Numbered from the stretch's first letter, positions 54,688 to 64,000 are shown. The stretch is DNA of 64,000 nt from Advenella sp. S44 (GCF_002810445.1 NZ_NEXS01000003.1:1240001-1304000), one strand, 5' to 3'. Numbers and translations are program-made. The notes: generated from the sequence alone by a model not told the origin.

Positions 54688-57423
54688 TTAAATATTCAAT
54701 GCTTTGGAAACAATCTCGCTCACATTGCTGGACAGATCGCGATGGTCGCGAACCTGTTCAAGCGAAGATTTCATTTGTGATCGCAGTGCTGGAGTATAGC
54801 GCGCCCAGTTGTCCATGACACGCGCCAGGCGCGATGCGACCTCAGGATTGATGCCATCCAGTGCCAGCACTGCTTCGGTCCACAAAGCGTAACCCGAGCC
54901 GTCTTCGCTATGGAAACCCTCGGCGTTGTTCATGCAAAACTGGAAAATCAGAGAGCGGGCGCGGTTGGGATTGCGCAAAGAGAATGCCGGATGCGCCATC
55001 AATCCGCGAATGGTTTCCGTACGGGTGTCTGCGGCCGTTGCCTGCAGGGCGAACCATTTATCGATCACCAGCGGATTGTGCTGCCATTTTTCGTAGAAAT
55101 CCACAATCGCTTCCTGCCGTTTATCACCATGATGATAATTAACGATGGCGCCCAGTGCACCCATGCAGTCGGTCATGTTCTGTGCCGCCTGGTATTGGAC
55201 CAGTGCCTGCTGGCATGCAGCCTCGTCGCCGGCTGCCATCAGGAACGTGAGCGCAAGGTTTTTCAGACTGCGACGCCCCGCACTGATTGGATCCGGGCTG
55301 TATGGTCCAGGTGTGTCGTTTCCTTGCAAAGTTGCGGACCATTGCGCTGCGGCCACCTTGCCCAGATTTTCACGCGCAGCCTGGCGCGCTTTGGCCAGCC
55401 ATACCGGTTCTATCGGATCCATTTGCTCTGCGAGGAATTTTTCCGACGGCAATGCCAGTAGGCGTGCACGGTAACCGGCATCCAAGCCCGCATCCTGCAG
55501 ATTGTTTTTCCACACCTGTACGAAAGTCTCGGACAAGGCGGCCTGCAAGCCCTGTTGTAGTTTGCTGGCCAAGCCAATAATTTCGCGCGTGGCCAGCGCC
55601 TGTCCAGCTTCCCATCGGGCAAACGGATTGGGGTCGGCTTTGGCCAGCACCGCCAACTCCTGATCTGTCCATTCGTATTGCACAGTGACCGGCGCCGAAA
55701 AATCGCGCAGCAGCGAAGGCACGGGCCGCTCGGCAATATCGGTAAAGGTCCAGGACTGGCTTTGTTCTGTCAGCTCCAGCAGGCGCGTGTGGTCGCCGGT
55801 ATCACAAGCGCCATTGGACTTGCTCGTGTCGCCAGTCTCACGTAGCGCCAGCGCTTGTCCGTCGGCCGAGAGCAGACCGATGGCAAAGGGAATATGGAAG
55901 GGCTTTTTGTTAAAGTCCTTGCGGATTTTTTCCACACCGACCAGCGGTGTGTGCTGCGTCAGCGTCAGTGTTACGGTCTGTTGCTGCTTATCATGGCTCA
56001 TCTGTACCCGAACCCGCGGCGTGCCTGCCTGGGAATACCAGCGTCGGAAAATAGACAAATCGCGTTGCGGGTGCGATTTGGCATAGACGTATTCCATGGC
56101 GTTGACAAAATCGTCGCAGGTGACAGCCTGTCCGTCGTGGCGGCGGAAGTATTCGTCCATCCCATCGCGAAAACCTGCTGCGCCCAGCAAGGTGTGTTGC
56201 ATGCGGATGACTTCGGCCCCTTTTTCGTATACTGTTGCGGTGTAGAAATTGCCGATAGATTCGTAACTGTCCGGGCGTATTGGATGCGCCATGGGACCGG
56301 CATCTTCCGGAAACTGGCCAGCGCGCAGTATACTAACGTCGTCAATGCGTTTGACGGCGCGGGCACTGGCTGCGGCCTGTTCGTCCAGACCCGCGGCCAT
56401 CATGTCGGCAGTAAATTCCTGATCCCGGAAAACTGTCAGGCCTTCCTTGAGGCTCAGCTGGAACCAGTCGCGACAAGTGACGCGGTTGCCGGTCCAATTG
56501 TGGAAGTATTCGTGGCCGATCACGGCCTCCACGGCAGAAAAATTGGCGTCGGTCGCGGTATCGGGATCGGCCAGCACATAGCCGGAATTGAAAATATTCA
56601 GTCCCTTGTTTTCCATGGCGCCCATATTGAAGTCGCGCACTGCGACGATCATAAAGCGGTCCAGATCCAGCTCCAGGCCGAACCGTTTTTCGTCCCACAC
56701 CAGGGAACGCTCCAGCGAGCTCAGCGCCCATTCGGTTTTATCGCGGCTGCCTTTGTCGCTGTATACCTGCAGCAGCACGTCGCGGCCATTGTGGGTCTGA
56801 ACCGTTTTTTCACGCACGTCGAAATCGCCTGCAACCAGAGCAAACAGATAACTGGGCTTGTGAAACGGGTCGTGCCACACTGCCTGATGGCGGCCATCGG
56901 GCAGGTCGGTGGACGACACCAGATTGCCGTTGGACAACAAATACGGATACTTCTGCTTGTCGCCCGAAAGCGTAACGGTATAAACGCTCATGACATCCGG
57001 GCGATCGGGGAAGTAGGTAATGCGACGAAAGCCTTCGGCTTCGCATTGGGTGAAAAAACCGCTACCCGACTTATACAGGCCCATGAAGAGGGAATTGGCA
57101 GCCGGATCCAGCGTCGTGCTGATGCGCAGTTCGAAGGAACCGGACAGTTGTGCAATGACCAGCGCCTGCTCACTCAGTTCGTAGGCGTCTTGTGCCATAG
57201 GCTGGCCATTCAGGTAAATGGCGTCCAGGCTAATATCTTCGGCGTTGAGTACGAGATCGGCAGGACCATCATTTTTGGCAGTAAATTTCAACGTCGATGT
57301 CACGACGCTGCGGCTTTCATCCAGTTGGAAATCGAGCGCTACTGCATCTAGGGTAAACGGATAGGGCTGGTAGTCTTTGCGATAGACGGTGGGGCTGGTT
57401 TCTTGGATCAATTCTGTAGGCAT
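54688..57423 (-). CDS. pepN: Aminopeptidase N (M1)
   Basis: A 911-residue zinc aminopeptidase of the E. coli PepN type. The recognition motif GAMENKGLNIFN is near residue 270, the zinc site HEYFHNWTGNRVTCRDWFQLSLKEGL (HExxH plus the downstream Glu) near 305, and DUF3458 parts follow to the end. Start at 57423 was chosen since the conserved region begins directly after it; 20 upstream codons are open without support. It is divergent from the DUF4136 lipoprotein gene. Confidence 0.95.
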   Translation of the reverse strand: MPTELIQETSPTVYRKDYQPYPFTLDAVALDFQLDESRSVVTSTLKFTAKNDGPADLVLNAEDISLDAIYLNGQPMAQDAYELSEQALVIAQLSGSFELRISTTLDPAANSLFMGLYKSGSGFFTQCEAEGFRRITYFPDRPDVMSVYTVTLSGDKQKYPYLLSNGNLVSSTDLPDGRHQAVWHDPFHKPSYLFALVAGDFDVREKTVQTHNGRDVLLQVYSDKGSRDKTEWALSSLERSLVWDEKRFGLELDLDRFMIVAVRDFNMGAMENKGLNIFNSGYVLADPDTATDANFSAVEAVIGHEYFHNWTGNRVTCRDWFQLSLKEGLTVFRDQEFTADMMAAGLDEQAAASARAVKRIDDVSILRAGQFPEDAGPMAHPIRPDSYESIGNFYTATVYEKGAEVIRMQHTLLGAAGFRDGMDEYFRRHDGQAVTCDDFVNAMEYVYAKSHPQRDLSIFRRWYSQAGTPRVRVQMSHDKQQQTVTLTLTQHTPLVGVEKIRKDFNKKPFHIPFAIGLLSADGQALALRETGDTSKSNGACDTGDHTRLLELTEQSQSWTFTDIAERPVPSLLRDFSAPVTVQYEWTDQELAVLAKADPNPFARWEAGQALATREIIGLASKLQQGLQAALSETFVQVWKNNLQDAGLDAGYRARLLALPSEKFLAEQMDPIEPVWLAKARQAARENLGKVAAAQWSATLQGNDTPGPYSPDPISAGRRSLKNLALTFLMAAGDEAACQQALVQYQAAQNMTDCMGALGAIVNYHHGDKRQEAIVDFYEKWQHNPLVIDKWFALQATAADTRTETIRGLMAHPAFSLRNPNRARSLIFQFCMNNAEGFHSEDGSGYALWTEAVLALDGINPEVASRLARVMDNWARYTPALRSQMKSSLEQVRDHRDLSSNVSEIVSKALNI

Positions 57424-57646
57424 GGTGGTCACTGGTGGAACTGGTGAGCGGGAAAGGAACGCGCTTGAATCGGCGCCGTCCACTTGAAAAAAAGCGATTC
57501 GTATCTATATGTCTTAATTATAGGGGCTTGCCCCGAATTGGAACCTTAAAAGACGTTTTGTGTCAAAATTGGAGTACAGTTCGCGGCGCGCCTTGGGCGG
57601 GTCGGCGGGCAACGGAATTGGCGTGTAAATGGCAGGAGAAAGAAGC

Positions 57647-58339
57647 ATGCGACGTCTGCAAGTGCCCCGTATCCCTAAAGTCGTTCTGGCTGGTTTGTTT
57701 TTGACGGGTTTAGCCGCCTGCTCGGCAACCAGCGAATTCAGAACACAGGTTACTTCGTTTCAGCAATGGCCCGCAGGCGTGGCAGGGCAGCATTATCGGT
57801 TTGTCAATAGCAAGCAGCAGGATCTGGAGCAGGCCGCCTATACCGGTTATATTCGCAGCAATATGTTTCGCACCGGCCTGAACGAGGCGCTGGGTCGCCA
57901 GCCAGCACGCTTTGACGTTGGCTTTACCATCGATACCCAGGTGCGACAGCAGATGGTGCAGCGGGAAACCGGCAATTATGATTTGTATCCGACTTTGGGA
58001 ATGGGCATGGGCTTTCCCTATGGTTATTATGGCAACCCGTTCTACAGCAGCTTCGGCTTTGCCATGACGCCGCGTTACCAGCTGGTTCCGGTTCCGTATC
58101 GCCGTTATTCGCTTACCGTCTACATTCGGGACCGTCAGCAAAATGGCAATGAGGTGTTCCGCGCCAGCGCCGTTGCCGATTCGCGTGAGCGCAGCCTGCC
58201 ACAAGTGATGCCGTACCTGGCCGCATCGGTGTTTGACCAGTTTCCCGGCAATAACGGGCAGGTGCGCACCGTAGAGTTCGAACGCAGCAAGACGGGCGCT
58301 GGTGGTACCGCGTCTCCCATTACAGTAAAGAAACCGTAG
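57647..58339 (+). CDS. DUF4136-family lipoprotein
   Basis: A 230-residue protein anchored in the envelope. The signal peptide VVLAGLFLTGLAACSATS has the lipobox LAAC with C25 as the lipidated residue; the aspartate-free +2 residue (Ser) fits outer-membrane sorting. DUF4136 features include FRTQVTSFQQWPAG and the Gly/Tyr-rich MGFPYGYYGNPF stretch. The role is unknown. The ATG at 57647 has AGGAG 10 bases upstream. It is 37 bases before tldD. Confidence 0.85.
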   Translation: MRRLQVPRIPKVVLAGLFLTGLAACSATSEFRTQVTSFQQWPAGVAGQHYRFVNSKQQDLEQAAYTGYIRSNMFRTGLNEALGRQPARFDVGFTIDTQVRQQMVQRETGNYDLYPTLGMGMGFPYGYYGNPFYSSFGFAMTPRYQLVPVPYRRYSLTVYIRDRQQNGNEVFRASAVADSRERSLPQVMPYLAASVFDQFPGNNGQVRTVEFERSKTGAGGTASPITVKKP

Positions 58340-58376
58340 AACATTAAAGTAAAGAAACCTGAGAAGATACCCCTAC

Positions 58377-59834
58377 ATGAAACCTATTGAATCTGATCTT
58401 CAGGCAGTCGCAACCGCAAAATCCTTGCTGCTGGACCCCTGGGACCTGAACGAAAACCATATGGCCGCCGCGCTGGCCGAGATTTTTACCCATAAAGTCG
58501 ATTACGCCGATCTGTACTTCCAGTACACGCGCAGCGAAAGCTGGAGTCTGGAAGAGGGAATCGTCAAGACCGGCAGCTTCTCCATCTCCCAGGGCGTCGG
58601 TGTTCGCGCGCTGGCTGGCGAGAAAACGGCTTTTGCCTATTCGGACAAACTTTCGCCTGCGGCCCTGATGGAATCGGCGGCAACAGTCAAGGCAATTGCC
58701 CGACAGGGCGAAGGGCGTATGAAGGTCGTGGGCAATGGCAAGAACAAATCACACGCGCTTTACGGGCAGGACGATCCCATTGCCGCCATGCCTGCCACTG
58801 AAAAGGTGGCTTTGCTCGGACGAGTCGAAACGATTGCCCGCGCCAAGGATCCTCACGTGATTCAGGTCATGGCGGGGCTGGGTTCGGAATATGACGTTGT
58901 GATGATCGTCGGCAGCGACGGCCGGCTGGCTGCCGATATCCGGCCGCTGGTACGCCTGTCTGTCACCGTGATTGTCGAGCGCAATGGTCGACGCGAGATG
59001 GGACATGGCGGTGGGGGTGGCCGCCTGGGACTGAACTATTTCTCTGACGCGCTGTTGCACGAGTATGTGGACAAGGCAGTGCACGAGGCGCTTACGAACC
59101 TGGAAGCCAGAGACGCACCGGCTGGTGAAATGACGGTTGTACTGGGTGCCGGCTGGCCCGGCATCCTGTTGCACGAAGCCGTGGGCCATGGTCTGGAAGG
59201 TGACTTCAACCGCAAGGGTTCCAGTATCTTTTCCGACCGCATCGGTGAGCGCGTCGCCTCCAAGGGTGTGACGGTCATTGACGACGGTACGATAAAAGAT
59301 CGTCGCGGTTCGCTCAATGTAGACGATGAAGGCAACGCGACACAGCGCAATGTACTTATCGAGGATGGTATTTTGCGTGGCTACATGCAGGATTCGCTCA
59401 ATGCCCGTCTGATGAAGACCAAAGTGACCGGCAACGGTCGTCGTGAATCCTATGCGCATCTGCCCATGCCTCGCATGACCAATACCTTTATGCTGGGTGG
59501 CGATCACAATCCGCAGGATATTGTCGCATCCGTCAAAAAAGGGCTGTATGCTGTCAATTTTGGCGGCGGCCAGGTCGATATCACCAGTGGCAAGTTCGTG
59601 TTTTCGGCCAGCGAAGCCTATATGATCGAGAACGGTCGTATTACTTATCCGGTAAAAGGAGCCACGCTGATCGGCAATGGCCCGGACGCCATGAATCGGG
59701 TTTCCATGATTGGGGACGATCTGGCGCTGGATTCGGGTGTGGGCACTTGTGGCAAGGAAGGTCAAAGTGTACCGGTAGGGGTCGGAATGCCGACCATTCG
59801 CATGGAAGGCCTGACCGTTGGCGGCACCGCCTGA
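58377..59834 (+). CDS. tldD: Metalloprotease TldD
   Basis: A 485-residue subunit of the TldD/TldE protease, which matures peptide antibiotics such as microcins and degrades unfolded or modified peptides. The zinc motif HEAVGHGLEGD is at residues 266-276 (H266, E267, H271). Also seen are GVGVRALAGEKTAFAYSD near residue 75 and the C-terminal GTCGKEGQSVPVGVGMPTIRMEG. The partner TldE (PmbA) is not in the window. Confidence 0.95.
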   Translation: MKPIESDLQAVATAKSLLLDPWDLNENHMAAALAEIFTHKVDYADLYFQYTRSESWSLEEGIVKTGSFSISQGVGVRALAGEKTAFAYSDKLSPAALMESAATVKAIARQGEGRMKVVGNGKNKSHALYGQDDPIAAMPATEKVALLGRVETIARAKDPHVIQVMAGLGSEYDVVMIVGSDGRLAADIRPLVRLSVTVIVERNGRREMGHGGGGGRLGLNYFSDALLHEYVDKAVHEALTNLEARDAPAGEMTVVLGAGWPGILLHEAVGHGLEGDFNRKGSSIFSDRIGERVASKGVTVIDDGTIKDRRGSLNVDDEGNATQRNVLIEDGILRGYMQDSLNARLMKTKVTGNGRRESYAHLPMPRMTNTFMLGGDHNPQDIVASVKKGLYAVNFGGGQVDITSGKFVFSASEAYMIENGRITYPVKGATLIGNGPDAMNRVSMIGDDLALDSGVGTCGKEGQSVPVGVGMPTIRMEGLTVGGTA

Positions 59835-59951
59835 CGTTATTAGCACGCCTGTCGCCGCCAATGTGGCCCGATAGGCACAGTTTGCCAAAATTTTTTGTTT
59901 TGCGGCCGATTGACACGCCGCAGCCTAAAAAGCTGTGCTAGGATTGCTGTT

Positions 59952-60008
59952 ATGAAACAAGTGAGCAACGTTTTTTTCTTCTTTTATTTTACATTTTCGA
60001 CGCGATAG
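59952..60008 (+). CDS. Phe-rich leader peptide of the aroG attenuator
   Basis: An 18-residue frame MKQVSNVFFFFYFTFSTR with an AGGA site 8 bases upstream. Residues 8-15 hold six phenylalanines and one tyrosine, as in the pheL and pheST leaders of enterobacteria. It is followed by a rho-independent hairpin (60064-60095) and then by aroG (DAHP synthase). When Phe-tRNA is scarce, a ribosome would stall here and prevent the terminator. Not part of a longer gene. Confidence 0.8.
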   Translation: MKQVSNVFFFFYFTFSTR

Positions 60009-60063
60009 GCGGAGAAAAGGACGTTGCGTACTTAGCGAAAGCAGCAAGAAGCTACAAGACACC

Positions 60064-60095
60064 AAAAGGCCGCCAGAATTTCTGGTGGCCTTTTT
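60064..60095 (+). terminator. Rho-independent attenuator upstream of aroG
   Basis: Arms AAAAGGCCGCCAG (60064-60076) and CTGGTGGCCTTTT (60082-60094) pair with one G-U, loop of 5 bases, then T-run and CG. GGCGG at 60008-60012, which overlaps the leader stop codon, is complementary to CCGCC in the left arm (60070-60074). It could therefore form an antiterminator when the ribosome stalls at the Phe codons. This last part is inference. Confidence 0.8.
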
Positions 60096-60176
60096 CGTTT
60101 TATGCGATGCACTGCCGGGCTGAGCAAGCTTATAACCGATTCGACCCATTGTTTAATGATCTATCTGGAGTTTTCT

Positions 60177-61250
60177 GTGTCCCACAATACTGACGATTTA
60201 CGTATTCGAGAAATTAAAGAGCTTAGCCCGCCATCGCATCTGATGCGCGAGTTCACCTGCTCTACTCAGGTGTCCGGCCTAGTGCATGATACGCGTGAGG
60301 CGATCCATCGGATCCTGCACGCCAAGGACGATCGGCTTGTCGTCATTATCGGCCCGTGTTCGATCCACGACCCGTCCGCTGCGCGCGAATACGTGAAACG
60401 ACTCAAGGAGCAGCGTGACCGCTTCAGTGAGGACCTGGAGATCGTGATGCGGGTTTATTTCGAAAAACCGCGCACAACGGTTGGCTGGAAGGGGCTGATC
60501 AACGATCCGGATCTTGATGGCAGCTTCAATATCAACAAAGGCGTGCGGCTGGCCCGGGAGCTGCTGCTTGAGGTCAATGAAAGCGGCGTACCGGCAGGCT
60601 GCGAATTTCTGGATATGATCACGCCGCAGTATATTGCCGATCTGGTTTCCTGGGGCGCCATTGGCGCGCGTACCACCGAGAGCCAGGTGCATCGTGAACT
60701 GGCATCTGGCCTGTCATGTCCGGTGGGTTTCAAGAACGGGACCGACGGCAATATCAAGATCGCCATTGACGCGATCAATGCCGCTTCCCAGCCGCATCAT
60801 TTTCTATCGGTGACAAAGGGCGGACATTCGGCCATTGTGTCCACGGTCGGTAATGACGATTGTCATGTCATTCTGCGCGGGGGCAAGGCGCCCAATTATG
60901 ATGTGCAAAGCATCAATCTGATGTCCGAGCAGTTGTCCAAGGCAGGTCTGCCCAGCCGAATTATGATTGATGCCAGTCATGCCAACAGTAACAAGAAATA
61001 TGAGAACCAGCCGCAGGTCATCGAAGACGTCGCGGGACAGATGGAGTCTGGCGACCACCGTATTTGTGGCGTGATGGTAGAGAGTCATCTGGTGGCCGGC
61101 CGTCAGGACCTGAAAGAAGGGGTCGAGCTGACTTACGGACAAAGCATAACGGATGGCTGTATCGGATGGGACACGTCGGTGCAGGTACTGGAGCGCCTGG
61201 CCCAGGCAGTACGTTCGCGTCGCGAGCAGAAAGCCGACATCAATACCTGA
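60177..61250 (+). CDS. aroG: 3-deoxy-7-phosphoheptulonate synthase (class I DAHP synthase, AroG-like)
   Basis: A 357-residue first enzyme of the shikimate pathway, joining PEP and erythrose-4-phosphate. Seen are VVIIGPCSIHDPSAAREY, YFEKPRTTVGWKGLINDP, CPVGFKNGTDG (near residue 192), the SVTKGGHSAIVST region and IMIDASHANSNKK. I chose GTG at 60177: a GGAG site lies 6 bases upstream and the resulting length is that of AroG/AroF/AroH. The upstream Phe-rich leader suggests control by Phe, so this may be the Phe-sensitive isozyme. Confidence 0.93.
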   Translation: MSHNTDDLRIREIKELSPPSHLMREFTCSTQVSGLVHDTREAIHRILHAKDDRLVVIIGPCSIHDPSAAREYVKRLKEQRDRFSEDLEIVMRVYFEKPRTTVGWKGLINDPDLDGSFNINKGVRLARELLLEVNESGVPAGCEFLDMITPQYIADLVSWGAIGARTTESQVHRELASGLSCPVGFKNGTDGNIKIAIDAINAASQPHHFLSVTKGGHSAIVSTVGNDDCHVILRGGKAPNYDVQSINLMSEQLSKAGLPSRIMIDASHANSNKKYENQPQVIEDVAGQMESGDHRICGVMVESHLVAGRQDLKEGVELTYGQSITDGCIGWDTSVQVLERLAQAVRSRREQKADINT

Positions 61251-61449
61251 GCGCAAAGCGCATGCATGCGGCGTGCCGTTGCAATCGGGCGGGCCGTGTG
61301 AACGGCCTGCTGCAGCGCGCATTATATGCCCCGAAGTCATTTTGCTTTGCCGCAAGAGTGAATAATCATTAGGGTTAATCACGTTTTGGTTGGTGGCCCG
61401 GCGGGGTATACTTTGACGTTTACACCAGTTGTTTTAAAAAAGGGTTGTC

Positions 61450-62955
61450 ATGGATGTGAGTGTCGAGCTGCGACATGCACCGCAGGCCGCAGAAAACGAG
61501 CCGGATTTTTCCAAGTTGATCGCCGAATTGCATCGCGGTCTTCCCGCGCATTGCGTGCTGTCCCGCCTTGAGGAAAAGAAACCATTTGAGTGCGACGGCC
61601 TGACGCTGTTCAAGGAAATACCGGGTGTGGTTGTGCTTCCCGAAAACGAGGCGCAGATCGTTCATGTTTTGAAAACCTGTAAAAAATTCAGCGTACCCGT
61701 GGTGCCCCGCGGCGCCGGCACGGGGCTGTCGGGGGGCGCCACGCCGCATTCGCAGGGCGTGTTGCTGGGTGTTTCCAAACTTAATCGCATTCGGCATATT
61801 GATCCGCAGGCGGCAACGGCCATTGTTGAGCCTGGCGTGCGCAACCTTGCCGTATCAGAGGCTGCAGCCGCTTACGGGCTGTATTACGCACCGGATCCTT
61901 CCAGCCAGATTGCCTGTTCCATCGGCGGCAATATTGCCGAGAATGCCGGCGGCGTCCATTGCCTGAAGTACGGCCTGACCGTTCACAATGTGATTCGCGT
62001 GCGTATTGTGACGATTGATGGCGACATTCTGGAACTGGGTACCGATGCCCCCGATGCACCGGGCTTAAATCTTCTGCCGGCCTTTATCGGCTCTGAAGGC
62101 ATGCTGGGCATTGTCACCGAAGTCAAGGTCAAGCTTATTCCAAAACCGCAGGTCGCGCGCGTCATTATGGCAAGCTTTGCCTCGGTAGAGGCGGCGGGCG
62201 AGGCAGTACAAAACATTATCGGATCGGGGATCATTCCAGCCGGACTGGAAATGATGGACAAACGCGCAACCCATATGGTTGAGCCTTTTGTGAATGCCGG
62301 CTATGACCTGCAGGCCGAAGCCATTTTGCTATGTGAGTCCGATGGCACCGAGGCTGAAGTGCAGGATGAAATCGCTCGCATGGAAAAAGTATTTTCCGAC
62401 TGCGGTGCGACGCGTTTGCAAACGTCCCAGTCCGAGCAGGAGCGATTGCGTTTCTGGGCCGGTCGGAAAAATGCGTTTCCCGCGGCCGGGCGTATCTCGC
62501 CTGACTACTATTGCATGGATGGAACGATTCCAAAAAACCAGCTGGCCCACGTGCTTAGCGAAATGGTGAAAATGGAAGAGAAGTATCAGTTGGGTTGCGC
62601 CAATGTGTTCCATGCTGGCGATGGCAATTTACATCCCCTTATTTTGTTTGATGCAAACGATCCGGATTCGGTTCGGCGGGCGGAAGATTTTGGTGCGGAC
62701 ATTCTTGAATTGTGCATTAAGGTGGGTGGCACCGTTACCGGAGAGCATGGCGTAGGCCTGGAGAAAATCAACCAGATGTGTTCGCAGTTCACCCGTGAAG
62801 AACTGGATGCCTTTACTGCCCTGAAAAGAGCCTTTGATCCGGAGATGCTGCTCAACCCAACCAAGCAGATTCCAACACTGAACCGCTGCGCCGAATATGG
62901 TCGCATGCACGTGCATGGCGGCCAGATCGCTTTTCCCGATATCGAACGTTTCTAA
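61450..62955 (+). CDS. glcD: Glycolate oxidase subunit GlcD
   Basis: A 501-residue FAD-linked oxidase subunit that converts glycolate to glyoxylate. The PCMH FAD-binding domain has VVPRGAGTGLSGGATPHSQGV near residue 95 and IACSIGGNIAENAGGVHCLKYG near 158; the C-terminal domain has VFHAGDGNLHPLILFD, TGEHGVGLEKI and FDPEMLLNPTKQIP. It lies 7 bases before glcE, in the expected order. D-lactate dehydrogenase-type activity is the main alternative. Confidence 0.93.
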   Translation: MDVSVELRHAPQAAENEPDFSKLIAELHRGLPAHCVLSRLEEKKPFECDGLTLFKEIPGVVVLPENEAQIVHVLKTCKKFSVPVVPRGAGTGLSGGATPHSQGVLLGVSKLNRIRHIDPQAATAIVEPGVRNLAVSEAAAAYGLYYAPDPSSQIACSIGGNIAENAGGVHCLKYGLTVHNVIRVRIVTIDGDILELGTDAPDAPGLNLLPAFIGSEGMLGIVTEVKVKLIPKPQVARVIMASFASVEAAGEAVQNIIGSGIIPAGLEMMDKRATHMVEPFVNAGYDLQAEAILLCESDGTEAEVQDEIARMEKVFSDCGATRLQTSQSEQERLRFWAGRKNAFPAAGRISPDYYCMDGTIPKNQLAHVLSEMVKMEEKYQLGCANVFHAGDGNLHPLILFDANDPDSVRRAEDFGADILELCIKVGGTVTGEHGVGLEKINQMCSQFTREELDAFTALKRAFDPEMLLNPTKQIPTLNRCAEYGRMHVHGGQIAFPDIERF

Positions 62956-62962
62956 GTATCCT

Positions 62963-64000
62963 ATGAATTTCATCAAAGAAGATCTGGCAGAACAGGTTGT
63001 GGCAGCGGTGGCAGGTCGCAAGCAAATTGTCATTCGCGCAGGGGGCACGAAAGCATTTTACGGCAATGCCATGGTTCACAATGAACAACTGGTCGAGCTG
63101 GATGTGGCGCCTTACAACGGAATCAGCAGTTATGAACCGACAGAGCTGGTCATGACTGCCCGCTGTGGGACCTTGTTGCGCGACATCGAAGCGGTACTGG
63201 ACGAAAACAATCAGCGGCTGGCCTGGGAGCCCCCGCATTTTGGTGAACAGGCGACGATTGGCGGTGCGATTGCAACCGGCCTGGCGGGCCCGGGCCGCAT
63301 GGCGGTAGGCAGCGCCAGCGACTTCGTTCTGGGAACACAACTGCTCAACGCCGAAGGGCAGATTTTGCGATTTGGCGGCACAGTCATGAAAAATGTGGCC
63401 GGCTATGACATGTCACGTCTGCTTACCGGGTCGATGGGCGTGTTTGGTCCGATTCTTGAAGTGTCATTCAAGGTACTGCCGAAACCCATTGCCGAGGTGA
63501 CGTTGCAGCGTCACTGCAGTCTTAACGAAGCCTTCGATTGTTTTGGTCAGTGGCAGGCCAAATCATTGGGCATAAGCGCCTCGGCCTGGATTCCCCACGA
63601 CGATTCGCAGGACGGTGTTTTGTACGTTCGCATTTCGGGCGCTGAGCCGGCCGTCAAACAAGCATGCGCCGTCGTGGGGGGCGAGCGTATGGATACGCAA
63701 TTGGCAAATCAATTGTGGCTCTCGCTCAGGGAGCAGACTCACCCGTTTTTTGGCGATACCGTCTGGCGTGTGTCTGTGCCGCCGCTAGCCGAGACGGTGA
63801 ACGAATCGGTTCCGTTGCTGGAGTGGGGGGGCGCGCAGCGGTGGCTGCGGCAGGTGGGCGATGTCACCAATATTCGCCATGCTGCCGCCCAACGCGGCGG
63901 TCACGCTACGCTGTTCCGTGCAGGCGCGGGCACCAGTCAGCCGGCCGATGGCGTATTTCATCCTGTCAGCGCCGGCATTGCCGCCATTACGCGGCGGCTT
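62963..64000 (+). CDS. glcE: Glycolate oxidase subunit GlcE (cut by the window end)
   Basis: At least 346 codons open to the window end, with no stop. The second FAD-binding subunit has VIRAGGTKAFYGNAM near residue 22, WEPPHFGEQATIGGAIATGLAGPGR near 93 and LRFGGTVMKNVAGYDMSRLL near 139, which matches GlcE. The ATG at 62963 follows the glcD stop by 7 bases. GlcF (iron-sulfur subunit) would be expected just past the window. About 10-20 residues should remain. Confidence 0.9.
   Translation, partial: MNFIKEDLAEQVVAAVAGRKQIVIRAGGTKAFYGNAMVHNEQLVELDVAPYNGISSYEPTELVMTARCGTLLRDIEAVLDENNQRLAWEPPHFGEQATIGGAIATGLAGPGRMAVGSASDFVLGTQLLNAEGQILRFGGTVMKNVAGYDMSRLLTGSMGVFGPILEVSFKVLPKPIAEVTLQRHCSLNEAFDCFGQWQAKSLGISASAWIPHDDSQDGVLYVRISGAEPAVKQACAVVGGERMDTQLANQLWLSLREQTHPFFGDTVWRVSVPPLAETVNESVPLLEWGGAQRWLRQVGDVTNIRHAAAQRGGHATLFRAGAGTSQPADGVFHPVSAGIAAITRRL

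Noticed and set aside
61292-61307. A terminator after aroG
   Set aside because: A 6-bp stem (GGCCGT and ACGGCC) is there but no T-run follows.

Overview
The window reads as ordinary chromosome from a betaproteobacterium of the order Burkholderiales, most like the family Alcaligenaceae (an Advenella-like genome is my best guess). This is inferred from a Bug-type (TctC) solute receptor without its own permease, the yebC-purD-nadD-rsfS-rlmH-maf order, slpA-ispH, a PsrA-like regulated beta-oxidation cluster and the overall codon style. No rRNA, tRNA, CRISPR array, prophage or intact insertion sequence was seen. Almost the whole window is coding; the exceptions are five intergenic stretches with repeats, regulatory sites or decayed genes.

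Region by region. 0-10.2 kb (all minus strand): a fatty-acid degradation regulon with a PsrA-like TetR regulator, FadE, thiolase, a FadJ/FadB-type fusion enzyme, a FadL porin, a chalcone-isomerase-like periplasmic protein and FadD. 10.2-12.9 kb: a small DUF2325 protein under a Fur-like box, an octanucleotide repeat tract, an NlpC/P60 peptidase. 12.9-19.6 kb: acetate and acyl-CoA metabolism (AcsA, ETF-ubiquinone oxidoreductase, a thioesterase, a two-subunit 3-oxoacid CoA-transferase) and a DUF423 membrane protein. 19.7-23.8 kb: M24 aminopeptidase and a divergent YeiH/LysR pair.

23.8-32.9 kb looks like an accessory insertion, AT-richer by eye. It holds tiny ORFs, a zinc-ribbon gene broken by one in-frame TGA, a LysR regulator, a tightly coupled four-gene operon (Bug receptor, HyuB, HyuA, oligogalacturonate-lyase-like beta-propeller) and two frameshifted pseudogenes (SAP/DUF6434-like and GyrI-like). 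The four-gene operon is the best candidate here for an undescribed catabolic system.

32.9-64 kb returns to core genes: rpmB-rpmG, a Bcr/CflA-MATE-glycosyltransferase operon, rpmE2, kynB, radC, slpA-ispH-maiA, the maf-rlmH-rsfS-nadD-purD-yebC operon, a HerA-like ATPase, MarR and quinone oxidoreductase, LysR and aldo/keto reductase, fbp, pepN, a DUF4136 lipoprotein, tldD, aroG and glcD-glcE (cut by the window end). aroG is preceded by a Phe-rich leader peptide (59952-60008) and a rho-independent hairpin (60064-60095). This is a textbook attenuator layout, and it is the most clear-cut regulatory find.

Working together: FadL, FadD and FadE plus the thiolase and fusion enzyme make acetyl-CoA and reduced ETF. 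ETF-QO passes those electrons to quinone, while AcsA and the CoA-transferase feed acetate and ketoacids into the same pool.
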